64,000 nt of DNA from Peptoniphilus stercorisuis (GTDB lineage: Bacteria > Bacillota > Clostridia > Tissierellales > Peptoniphilaceae), in the NCBI RefSeq assembly GCF_017874395.1, contig NZ_JAGGLJ010000002.1:62001-126000 (forward strand). Reading direction: 5' to 3'. Below the pieces are notes generated by a model. It was given only the letters and a program-made list of their open reading frames with translations, had not been told where the DNA came from and made no database searches. Made by a program: the position numbers and the translations under genes. Numbering within the stretch: position 1 is the first letter of the stretch; the number at the start of each line of letters is the position of its first letter. This document shows, piece by piece, positions 33,302-41,388 of this stretch.

Positions 33302-35605
33302 TTACATTTTTCTAATATATTTATCAATACTTTCAGCTGCTGTTTTTCCAGCACCCATAGCAAGTATTACTGTTGCAGCACCTGTTACAGCATCTCCACC
33401 AGCAAATACGCCTTCTCTAGTAGTAGCACCATTTTCATCAGCTACTAAGCATCCCCATTTATTTATATCAAGTCCCTTTGTAGTATGAGAGATAAGTGGG
33501 TTAGGACTAGTTCCAAGAGCCATTATAACTGTTTCAAATTCCTCAACAAATTCAGAACCTTCAATCTTAACTGGTCTTCTTCTTCCTGATGCATCAGGTT
33601 CTCCAAGTTCATTTCTAACACAAGTTAGAGATTTTACCCAGCCATCTTCTGTTCCTGTAATTTCAATTGGAGCAGTTAGCATTTCAAATTTAATTCCTTC
33701 TTCTTTTGCATGATGAACTTCTTCAAGTCTTGCAGGAAGTTCTGTTTCTGTTCTTCTATATACAATAGAAACATCAGAGCCTAGTCTTTTAGCAACTCTT
33801 GCAGCATCCATTGCAACATTTCCTCCACCAATTACAGCAACTTTTTTGCCTACATTAATTGGAGTGTCATAGTCTTCTTCAAAGGATCTCATAAGATTAT
33901 TTCTAGTTAAAAATTCATTTGCAGAGTAAACTCCATTTAGATTTTCTCCAGGAATATTCATAAATGTAGGAAGACCTGCACCTGAACCTATAAATACAGC
34001 TTCAAAACCTTGATCCATTATTTCTTCAACTGTAATAGTTCTTCCTATAATAACATCATTTTCAATTTCTACTCCAAGATTAAGTAGATTTTGAACTTCT
34101 GATTCAACTACATCATCGGGAAGTCTAAATTCTGGAATACCATATACTAAAACACCACCAGCTTGGTGAAGTGCTTCAAATATTTTAACTGAATATCCCA
34201 TTTTAGCAAGTTCTCCAGCACAAGTAAGTCCTGCTGGACCTGCTCCTATAATTGCAACTTTATGTCCATTAAGTCTTGGCTTTTCAGATAATACTATATT
34301 ATGCTCTCTTGAGTAATCTGCTGAAAATCTTTCAAGTTTACCAATAGAAACAGCATCTCCTTTATTTAGTAAAACACATTTTGCTTCACATTGGCTTTCT
34401 TGAGGACAAACTCTACCACAAACAGCAGGAAGAGCAGTATATAGAGATAATACTTTTGCAGATTGTTCAAAGTTTCCATTTGCAATTTCTTTAATAAATC
34501 CAGGAATATCTATAGAAACAGGACACCCCTTAACACATTGAGGATTTTTACAGTTTAAACATCTTGAAGCTTCAATAACTGCTTCTTGAGCTGTGTATCC
34601 ATAGGAAACTTCCTTAAAGTTTTTATTTCTAACATCTGGATCTTGTTCAGCAACTGGGATTTTTTTAAATCTATCTTTTGCTTTTATGATTTTAACATCA
34701 TCTACATGTCTTTCTTCTTCAATATCTCTATGTTGTTTTTCAATAGCTTTATCAAAAGTACATACATGATCTTTTACAGATTTTTCTTCTTTTTTGTCTT
34801 TATATTGTCTTTGTCTTTTCATAGCTGAATCAAAATCTACAAGATGTCCATCAAATTCAGGTCCATCAACGCAGGCAAATTTTGTAACTCCACCAATATT
34901 TACACGACAAGCTCCGCACATTCCAGTACCATCAACCATTATAGGGTTAAGAGAAACTGTAGTAGGAAGATCGTATTTTTTTGTAGTAAGACATACAAAT
35001 TTCATCATAATCATAGGTCCAATAGATACACATTGATCATAATGTTTATTTTCATTTTCAATTAAATCTACTATTTTATCAGTAACCATTCCCTTAAATC
35101 CGTAGCTGCCATCATCAGTAGCTATGTAAAGATTTTTAGAAACAGACTTTAATTTATCTTCAAGTATTACAAAGTCCTTAGATTTAGCACCTAGTATTAC
35201 ATCAACATCTATTCCATGTTCAAAAAACCATTTAGCTTGAGGATATACAGGAGCTGTTCCTACACCACCAGCAACAAAAAGAATTTTCTTCTTTTTAAGC
35301 TCTTCAATATCTTCATCTAAAAATTCAGAAGGTCTTCCTAGAGGACCAACGAAATCTCTAAAATATTCTCCCTCTTCAAAACTACAAAGTTTTTCAGTAG
35401 AACCACCAGCTGCTTGGACTACAATTTGAACAGTTCCTTTTTTTTCATCAAAATCACAAATTGTAAGTGGAATTCTTTCTGAGTATTTATCAGCAATTAC
35501 AATTATAAATTGACCAGGTTTTGCAGAAGCTGCAATTCTTGGAGCATAAACATCCATTAAATAAATGTTTTTTGCCAATTCTTCTTTTTTTACAATCTTA
35601 TACAT
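33302..35605 (-). CDS. fused NfnA-NfnB, NADH-dependent ferredoxin:NADP+ oxidoreductase
   Basis: A 767-residue single-chain fusion. Residues 1-270 are NfnA-like: an FNR-type FAD/NAD domain with ERIPLTI and AGGVGTAPVYPQ, and a [2Fe-2S] site at Cys230, 233 and 245. A charged linker (about 270-315) follows. Residues 320-767 are NfnB/GltD-like. They have two [4Fe-4S] motifs (Cys349, 352, 357, 361 and 396, 400, 406, 410), a GAGPAG FAD motif at 454, an NADP domain with IGGGNVAMDAARVA, and a C-terminal GGDAVTGAATV FAD motif. NfnAB in Clostridium kluyveri is two proteins and bifurcates electrons between NADPH, ferredoxin and NAD+. Fused forms are known in clostridia. Start at 35605 after GGAGATG. Confidence 0.9.
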   Translation of the reverse strand: MYKIVKKEELAKNIYLMDVYAPRIAASAKPGQFIIVIADKYSERIPLTICDFDEKKGTVQIVVQAAGGSTEKLCSFEEGEYFRDFVGPLGRPSEFLDEDIEELKKKKILFVAGGVGTAPVYPQAKWFFEHGIDVDVILGAKSKDFVILEDKLKSVSKNLYIATDDGSYGFKGMVTDKIVDLIENENKHYDQCVSIGPMIMMKFVCLTTKKYDLPTTVSLNPIMVDGTGMCGACRVNIGGVTKFACVDGPEFDGHLVDFDSAMKRQRQYKDKKEEKSVKDHVCTFDKAIEKQHRDIEEERHVDDVKIIKAKDRFKKIPVAEQDPDVRNKNFKEVSYGYTAQEAVIEASRCLNCKNPQCVKGCPVSIDIPGFIKEIANGNFEQSAKVLSLYTALPAVCGRVCPQESQCEAKCVLLNKGDAVSIGKLERFSADYSREHNIVLSEKPRLNGHKVAIIGAGPAGLTCAGELAKMGYSVKIFEALHQAGGVLVYGIPEFRLPDDVVESEVQNLLNLGVEIENDVIIGRTITVEEIMDQGFEAVFIGSGAGLPTFMNIPGENLNGVYSANEFLTRNNLMRSFEEDYDTPINVGKKVAVIGGGNVAMDAARVAKRLGSDVSIVYRRTETELPARLEEVHHAKEEGIKFEMLTAPIEITGTEDGWVKSLTCVRNELGEPDASGRRRPVKIEGSEFVEEFETVIMALGTSPNPLISHTTKGLDINKWGCLVADENGATTREGVFAGGDAVTGAATVILAMGAGKTAAESIDKYIRKM

Positions 35606-35687
35606 TTAATCATCTCCATTTATAAATATTTCTATAAATTATTTACTATAATCAATAAAATAATTATATCACAATATGATTGTTTTT

Positions 35688-35706
35688 TTAATTTGGGTAG
35701 AAATAG
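35688..35706 (+). repeat. 19-bp direct repeat, copy 2
   Basis: Identical to 32335-32353. It lies 118 bp before the DUF697-like gene and upstream of the divergent nfn gene. Flanking bases are not conserved between copies apart from AT richness. Confidence 0.5.
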
Positions 35707-35823
35707 TAAAAGAATTTTAAAATGTAAGACTGTATTTAATTAACTTGTAGAGGATTTTTAAAATTTAGGTGAAAATAATCATATATAAGTTGAATTTGGT
35801 ACAATTAAAGAAAAGAGGTCATT

Positions 35824-36213
35824 ATGGATAATGTAAACTTTAGCGAAATAGAAAAATCAAAATGTAATAAGATAATTCATGGAGCAACTTTAGCAGTTAC
35901 TGCTATATCAGGAGGTCTTGCTCAAATTCCTGGAAGTGATGCAGCAGTTATTGCTCCTATTCAAATTGGTATGATTGTATCTCTTGCAAGTGTATTTAAT
36001 ATAAATTTAACTAAATCATCAGCAGGAGCTGTTCTTGCAAATAAAATTGCAGAATATATTGGTAGAGCAGCAATAAAGACAACTCTTAGATTTATACCAG
36101 GAGCAGGAAATATTGCAAATGCAGTAATATCTGCATCTATTACAGAAAAAATGGGCTGGTCAATTGCAAAAGATTTTAAAAATCAAAGTATATTAGAAGA
36201 AAAAAGAGACTAA
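35824..36213 (+). CDS. DUF697-like protein
   Basis: A 129-residue protein with several Gly/Ala-rich hydrophobic helices. It carries the pattern ATLAVTAISGGLAQIPGSDAAVIAPIQIGMIVSLASVF, close to the DUF697 domain found alone or behind GTPase domains. The family is membrane-associated and its role is unclear. There is no GTPase gene next to it. It starts at ATG 35824 with AGAGG upstream. Its stop codon lies inside the terminator hairpin. Confidence 0.65.
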   Translation: MDNVNFSEIEKSKCNKIIHGATLAVTAISGGLAQIPGSDAAVIAPIQIGMIVSLASVFNINLTKSSAGAVLANKIAEYIGRAAIKTTLRFIPGAGNIANAVISASITEKMGWSIAKDFKNQSILEEKRD

Positions 36214-36226
36214 ATAGTCTCTTTTT
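36201..36226 (+). terminator. intrinsic terminator overlapping stop codon
   Basis: The stem AAAAAGAGAC/GTCTCTTTTT with loop TAAATA, where TAA is the stop codon of the preceding gene. T-rich exit on both strands, so it also serves the convergent GNAT gene. Confidence 0.8.
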
Positions 36227-36242
36227 AAATTTGTGATTAAAT

Positions 36243-36674
36243 TTAGTTTTTATTCCAAATTAATTTATATTCATACTCATTATTTTCATCATCAAAGTTT
36301 TTTTCAGATATTATAAATTGATTTTTTATATAAAAATTCATTGCCTTATTATTTTTTTCATAGACATTAAGATATAGTTTATCTTTTTTATCTTTAGCAT
36401 AGTCTAGGAGATTTTTGCCAATGCCTTTATTTCTAAATTCTTTATCAATAAATATACCTGCAATATAGTTTTCGCTTAGTCCAATAAAACCAAGAATTTT
36501 ATTATTTTCTTCATATATATAAATCTCAGATTCTTTAATCATAGACTTAACTAAATCAAAATTATTAATCCAGTAATTTTTATCAACAAAATTATGGGCT
36601 TCAATATTTGATTTAAGCCATATATCCATAATATTATCTAAGTTTTTTTCTTTATTAAAATATTTTATATTCAT
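36243..36674 (-). CDS. GNAT family N-acetyltransferase
   Basis: A 143-residue GNAT. Motif A with acetyl-CoA loop is IAGIFIDKEFRNKGIGKNLLDYAKD (RNKGIG as the pyrophosphate loop). A C-terminal YEKNNKAMNFYIKNQF matches the conserved motif B of YiaC/RimI-like enzymes. The acceptor substrate cannot be inferred. Single gene, convergent with the DUF697-like gene. Confidence 0.88.
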   Translation of the reverse strand: MNIKYFNKEKNLDNIMDIWLKSNIEAHNFVDKNYWINNFDLVKSMIKESEIYIYEENNKILGFIGLSENYIAGIFIDKEFRNKGIGKNLLDYAKDKKDKLYLNVYEKNNKAMNFYIKNQFIISEKNFDDENNEYEYKLIWNKN

Positions 36675-36954
36675 TATTTAATTTCCTTTTAATTATTATA
36701 TTAAATTTATCTTACTAATTTTCCAGTATAGAAATGTTTAGAAATTATTTTATTATCAAAAAGTTCACTCCTTTTAATTTGATTTCTTAAATAAGGCTAA
36801 CATATTAAATATTTGAAATCAATAATATTATTTTTTAGTACATTAATTTGTTAAAAGTATGGTATAATATGAGAAATTTTCAAGCTTTATTGAAAAAAAT
36901 TTCTACATATAGTATATTTTTATCTATAGTCTTTTAGACTTAAAGGAGATTTAA

Positions 36955-37749
36955 ATGAGAGAATTTACAAGAGAACTAAAAAAAGTAGTAATAAAAGTGG
37001 GATCGTCTTCAATAACCCATGATCATGGGGTTATAAATTTACAAAAAATAGATGAACTTGCTTGGGAATTATCAAATCTAAAAAATCATGGAATAGATGT
37101 AATATTAGTTTCATCAGGAGCTATTGCAGCTGGTGCAAAAAGACTTAATCTAGAAGAAAGACCAAGAGATACAGTTGGAAAGCAAGCTGCATCTGCAGTG
37201 GGACAAGTTGCACTTATGAACACATATAATAGAGCATTTAATGAGTATAATTATCAAGCTGCACAAATACTTGTAACAAAACACATTGAAACAGATATGA
37301 CAATGAGAGAAAATTCAAAAAATACTTTATGTCAACTTTTATCAATGGATGTAATACCAATAGTAAATGAAAATGATACTATTTCTACATTTGAAATTGA
37401 ATTTGGTGATAATGATACTTTGTCTGCTGTTGTTTCTAGAATTATAGATGCAGATCTTTTAATATTATTATCTGATATAGATGGATTATATAATGATGAT
37501 CCAAATAAAAATAAAGATGCACATCTTATAAAAGAAGTAAATGAAATAAATGATGAACTTCGTGCAATGGCAAAGGGATCTAATTCTGCTGTTGGAACTG
37601 GTGGAATGGCTACAAAAATAAATGCTGCAACTCTTTGTATGGAAAAAGATATAGATGTTGTAATAGCTAATTCAGAAGATATGAAAATAATTAGAAAAAT
37701 TGTAGGTGGTGAAGAAGTTGGAACAATCTTTAAGAAAAAATCTAATTGA
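36955..37749 (+). CDS. proB: glutamate 5-kinase
   Basis: A 264-residue ATP-dependent kinase making gamma-glutamyl phosphate, the first step of proline synthesis. It has the N-terminal KVGSSSI, LVSSGAIAAG, NENDTIS and the GTGGMATKI loop. It lacks the C-terminal PUA domain, as do many Firmicutes enzymes. TATAAT at 36863 suggests the promoter, and the roughly 85-nt leader can fold (36872-36904). It overlaps proA by about 30 bp, so the two are coupled. Confidence 0.95.
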   Translation: MREFTRELKKVVIKVGSSSITHDHGVINLQKIDELAWELSNLKNHGIDVILVSSGAIAAGAKRLNLEERPRDTVGKQAASAVGQVALMNTYNRAFNEYNYQAAQILVTKHIETDMTMRENSKNTLCQLLSMDVIPIVNENDTISTFEIEFGDNDTLSAVVSRIIDADLLILLSDIDGLYNDDPNKNKDAHLIKEVNEINDELRAMAKGSNSAVGTGGMATKINAATLCMEKDIDVVIANSEDMKIIRKIVGGEEVGTIFKKKSN

Positions 37750-38980
37750 AATGGGAGAAAAGTCTAAAGAGGCAAGTAGAGAACTTTCAAAACTTAATAC
37801 TTTAGAAAAAAATAATATTTTAAAATCAATTAAAAAATCCCTATTAGAAAATAAAGAAAATATAATTGAAGAAAATAAAATTGATATTAAATCTGGTAAA
37901 GAATTAGGATTATCAGAAGGCTTATTAGATAGATTATTACTTGATGATAGTAGGGTTTTATCTATGGCAAATTCTGTAGATGATCTTATTGATCTTGAGG
38001 ATCCAATTGGAGAAATAGCAAGTATGAAAACTCTTGAAAATGGGCTAATACTTGGCAAAAAATCAGTTCCTATTGGAGTTATTGCAATAATATATGAAGC
38101 AAGACCAAATGTAACACTTGATGCTGCTATTCTTGCTATTAAATCTTCAAATGCTTTGATTTTAAGAGGTGGAAAAGAGGCAATAAGATCAAATATTGCA
38201 ATAGCAAAGGCAATTAGAAGTGGAATAAAAAATGCAGGATATAATGAAAATATAGTTAGTTTAATAGAAGATACAAGTCGAGAATCTTCAAATGAACTTA
38301 TGAAACTTCGTGGATATGTAGATCTTTTAATTCCAAGAGGATCAAAAAGTCTAATAGATGCAGTAGTTGAAAATGCAAAAGTGCCAACTTTAGAAACAGG
38401 AGTTGGAAATTGTCATGTATATGTAGATGAGTCTGCAAAAATTAATATGGCAATAGATATTATTGAAAATGCAAAAACTCAAAGAATTGGAGTATGTAAT
38501 GCAATGGAGTCTTTAGTAGTTCATGAAAATATTAAAGATGAATTTTATCAAAGTCTTCAAAAGTTAATAGATAAATATAATATAAATGTATATGGATGTG
38601 AAAAGTCTAATAAAAAACTTAAAAATATTAAACTTGCGACTAAAGAAGATTATGGAACTGAGTTTTTAGATTATGCTTTTTCTATGAAAATAGTAAGCTC
38701 CTTAGATGAGGCAATAGACCATATATATAAATATTCAACACATCATTCTGATGTAATAATTACTGAAAATTATGACAATGCAATGAGATTTTTAAATGAA
38801 GTTGACTCTGCTTGTGTATATGTAAATGCATCTTCAAGATTTACAGATGGATCAGAGTTTGGATTTGGAGCTGAGATGGGAATTTCTACTCAAAAACTTC
38901 ATGCAAGAGGACCAGTTGGACTAAAAGAGTTGACAAGTTCTAAATATATAATATTTGGAAATGGACAAGTAAGGAAGTAA
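37718..38980 (+). CDS. proA: gamma-glutamyl phosphate reductase
   Basis: A 420-residue NADPH-dependent reductase acting on the ProB product to give glutamate semialdehyde. Family blocks: PIGVIAIIYEARPNVTLDAA, LILRGGKEAIRSN, and the catalytic Cys in QRIGVCNAMESLVVH. The start is uncertain. TTG 37718 inside proB has GGTGGTG upstream and gives a normal N-terminus. GTG 37706 and ATG 37751 are in frame, but the latter lacks a site and would be slightly short. thrC follows after 1 bp. Confidence 0.94.
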   Translation: MEQSLRKNLIEMGEKSKEASRELSKLNTLEKNNILKSIKKSLLENKENIIEENKIDIKSGKELGLSEGLLDRLLLDDSRVLSMANSVDDLIDLEDPIGEIASMKTLENGLILGKKSVPIGVIAIIYEARPNVTLDAAILAIKSSNALILRGGKEAIRSNIAIAKAIRSGIKNAGYNENIVSLIEDTSRESSNELMKLRGYVDLLIPRGSKSLIDAVVENAKVPTLETGVGNCHVYVDESAKINMAIDIIENAKTQRIGVCNAMESLVVHENIKDEFYQSLQKLIDKYNINVYGCEKSNKKLKNIKLATKEDYGTEFLDYAFSMKIVSSLDEAIDHIYKYSTHHSDVIITENYDNAMRFLNEVDSACVYVNASSRFTDGSEFGFGAEMGISTQKLHARGPVGLKELTSSKYIIFGNGQVRK

Positions 38981-38981
38981 T

Positions 38982-40439
38982 ATGAGATATATAAGTACTA
39001 GAACTAGAGAAATTATTGATTCTTCACAAGATGCAATTTTAAAGGGACTAGCAAGTGATGGAGGACTTTTTTTACCAGAAAGTCTTCCTTTTATAAAATT
39101 TAGTGAAGATGAAATAGAAAATTTAAACTATAAATATGTAGCAAAAAAAATAATTAGTAGTATTTTTGATGATTTTACAAAAGAAGAGATAGATTATGCA
39201 GTAGATACTGCCTATGATAGTTTTTCAGATGAAATACTTCCTATTATAAAACTTGATAATAATTATGTATTAGAACTATTTCATGGAAAAACTTTAGCTT
39301 TTAAAGATTTTGCACTGTCAATACTTCCAATACTTATGTCTTTATCTATAAAAAAGAAAAATTTAAAAGAAAAAGTTGTAATTCTAACTGCAACATCAGG
39401 AGATACAGGATCTGCAGCTCTTAAGGGCTTTGAAAATGTAGATGGAACTGAAGTTATTGTATTTTATCCAACAGATGGAATATCAGAAATCCAAAGAAGA
39501 CAAATGACATGTCTTGATTATGATAATACTCATGCAGTAGGAATAAGAGGAAATTTTGATGATGCTCAATCATCACTTAAAAAAATATTTTTAGATAGTG
39601 AATTTAAAGATGAACTATTAGAGAAAAATATTAGAATATCCTCTGCAAATTCAATAAATATTGGAAGACTTGTGCCACAAATTAGTTATTACTTTTATGC
39701 TTATTATGAACTTTTAAGAAGAGGAGAAATAAGTGAAAGTGAAGATTTAAATATCTCTGTTCCAACAGGAAACTTTGGAAATATTCTTGCAGGATATATG
39801 GCAAAAAAAATGGGACTGCCAATTGATATTTTAGTTTGTGCATCAAATAAAAATAATGTACTTACAGATTTTTTTAATACTTATGAATATGATGCAAATA
39901 GAGAGTTTTTTAAGACAAACTCTCCATCTATGGATATTTTAATTTCTTCAAATTTAGAAAGACTTTTATATTTAGTAAGTAATAGTGGTGAAAATGTAAA
40001 AGATTTAATGGAAAAATTAAATAAAGATAAATTTTATAAATTAGATAATAATATGATTGAAAATTTAAAGGATTTTAAAGGCTATTCTTATAATGAAGAA
40101 GAAACACTTCTTGGAATAAAAGAAGTCTATGAAAAATATAGTTATTTAATGGATACTCATACATCGATTGCCTATAGAGGAGCAATTGAATTAAATTCTA
40201 AAAATAAAACTTTAGTATTATCTACAGCTTCACCTTTTAAATTTCCAAAATCTGTTTTAGAAGCAGTTAATTTAAAAGTAAATGATAATGAGTTTGAAAA
40301 TCTTAGAAATTTATCTGAAAAGACAAATACAAAACTTCCAAGTATTTTAAAAGATTTAGAAAATAAAAAAATATCTGAGAAAAAAGTAATAGATAAAGAT
40401 GAGATAAAAGAAAGTATAATAGAGATTTTAGGAGAATAA
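38982..40439 (+). CDS. thrC: threonine synthase
   Basis: A 485-residue PLP enzyme converting O-phosphohomoserine to threonine. The lysine that binds PLP is in LAFKDFAL (about residue 110), and the phosphate loop is SVPTGNFGNILAG. The N-terminal STR...GLASDGGLFLPE is typical of the long (fungal/E. coli-like) type. It sits between proA and thrB in one transcription unit with nearly no spacing. Confidence 0.95.
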   Translation: MRYISTRTREIIDSSQDAILKGLASDGGLFLPESLPFIKFSEDEIENLNYKYVAKKIISSIFDDFTKEEIDYAVDTAYDSFSDEILPIIKLDNNYVLELFHGKTLAFKDFALSILPILMSLSIKKKNLKEKVVILTATSGDTGSAALKGFENVDGTEVIVFYPTDGISEIQRRQMTCLDYDNTHAVGIRGNFDDAQSSLKKIFLDSEFKDELLEKNIRISSANSINIGRLVPQISYYFYAYYELLRRGEISESEDLNISVPTGNFGNILAGYMAKKMGLPIDILVCASNKNNVLTDFFNTYEYDANREFFKTNSPSMDILISSNLERLLYLVSNSGENVKDLMEKLNKDKFYKLDNNMIENLKDFKGYSYNEEETLLGIKEVYEKYSYLMDTHTSIAYRGAIELNSKNKTLVLSTASPFKFPKSVLEAVNLKVNDNEFENLRNLSEKTNTKLPSILKDLENKKISEKKVIDKDEIKESIIEILGE

Positions 40440-40440
40440 A

Positions 40441-41283
40441 ATGGTAATTGTAAAAGTTCCAGCAACAACTGCAAATATAGGGCCAGGATATGATTCTATG
40501 GGAATGGCTCTTAATTTATATAATACATTTACTTTTAAAAGAGAAAGAAAAAATGTAGAAGATGACAATTTAATATTAAAATCTTTTAATTATTTTTATG
40601 ATTATTTTAATTTGGACTTAGAAGAAATAAGTATAGATGTAGATGAAAATGTACCAAGATCACGAGGACTTGGCTCATCGGCTACTTGTATAGTTGCAGG
40701 GCTTATGGCTGCTAATAAATTTAGTGGAAAAAATATTTCTAAGGAAGAAATTTTAAAACTTGCTACTAATATAGAGGGACATCCTGATAATGTTGCACCA
40801 GCAATATATGGTGGACTTATAACATCTGTTGTAAATGATAGAGTTTATTTTTCAAAGGATAGTGTTTCAGATAATTTATCTTTTATTCTTCTTATTCCAA
40901 ACTTTGAACTATCTACAGAGCTTGCAAGACAAGTAGTGCCAAAGGAAGTATCTATTGAGGACTGTGTATTTAATATTGCAAGGGCTAGTTTAGTTTCAAA
41001 GGCCTTATCTAAGGGAGATTTTAATCTTTTAAAGGGAGTTAATGAAGATAGAATTCACGAACCTTATAGAAGAAAGTTAATTGAAGATTTTGATGAATTT
41101 GAAAAATTGGCAAAAAACAACAATGCTATTATAAATATTTCAGGAGCAGGACCAAGTATATTAATAACTAAGGAAAAAAATAATAAAAAAATAAATATTG
41201 AAATAGATAAAAAACTCCAAGAACTAGTTAATTGGAAGGCTTTAGAGCTTTTAGTTGATGATTTTGGAGCTGTAGAAAATTAA
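40441..41283 (+). CDS. thrB: homoserine kinase
   Basis: A 280-residue GHMP kinase making O-phosphohomoserine for ThrC. It starts VKVPATTANIGPGYDSMGMAL, and the ATP-binding motif is PRSRGLGSSATCIVAGL, with a C-terminal ISGAGPSILI. It is last in proB-proA-thrC-thrB. Homoserine dehydrogenase is not in this cluster. Confidence 0.95.
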   Translation: MVIVKVPATTANIGPGYDSMGMALNLYNTFTFKRERKNVEDDNLILKSFNYFYDYFNLDLEEISIDVDENVPRSRGLGSSATCIVAGLMAANKFSGKNISKEEILKLATNIEGHPDNVAPAIYGGLITSVVNDRVYFSKDSVSDNLSFILLIPNFELSTELARQVVPKEVSIEDCVFNIARASLVSKALSKGDFNLLKGVNEDRIHEPYRRKLIEDFDEFEKLAKNNNAIINISGAGPSILITKEKNNKKINIEIDKKLQELVNWKALELLVDDFGAVEN

Positions 41284-41308
41284 GACTGTAAAAAAACAGT
41301 CTTTTTTT
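41282..41308 (+). terminator. terminator of proBA-thrCB operon
   Basis: The 8-bp stem AAGACTGT/ACAGTCTT with an all-A loop is followed by seven T's, starting inside the stop codon region. Confidence 0.9.
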
Positions 41309-41328
41309 GTGAAAAAGTTTAGGAGATA

Positions 41329-41356
41329 TTGACAAGTTGTGGTAAAATGTATAAAT
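41329..41356 (+). promoter_or_regulatory. probable promoter of the DEAD-box helicase gene
   Basis: Consensus TTGACA at 41329-41334, then TGT-ATAAAT (extended -10-like, -10 at 41351-41356) at 16 bp. This places the transcript start near 41363, downstream of the only ATG (41347) that could start the helicase frame. Confidence 0.5.
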
Positions 41357-41388
41357 CACAGCTAAGAAGAAAGAAACGAGGTATTATT

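Noticed and set aside
36840-36954. T-box or proline riboswitch in the proB leader
   Set aside because: The hairpin at 36872-36904 lacks T-box sequence (no AGGGTGGNACCGCG-type motif) and is mostly A/T pairs.
41329-41350. TTG 41329 or ATG 41347 as start of the DEAD-box helicase
   Set aside because: TTG is part of the TTGACA -35 box and ATG lies before the likely transcript start. Neither has a Shine-Dalgarno site, while GAGG is ideally placed for ATT 41389.
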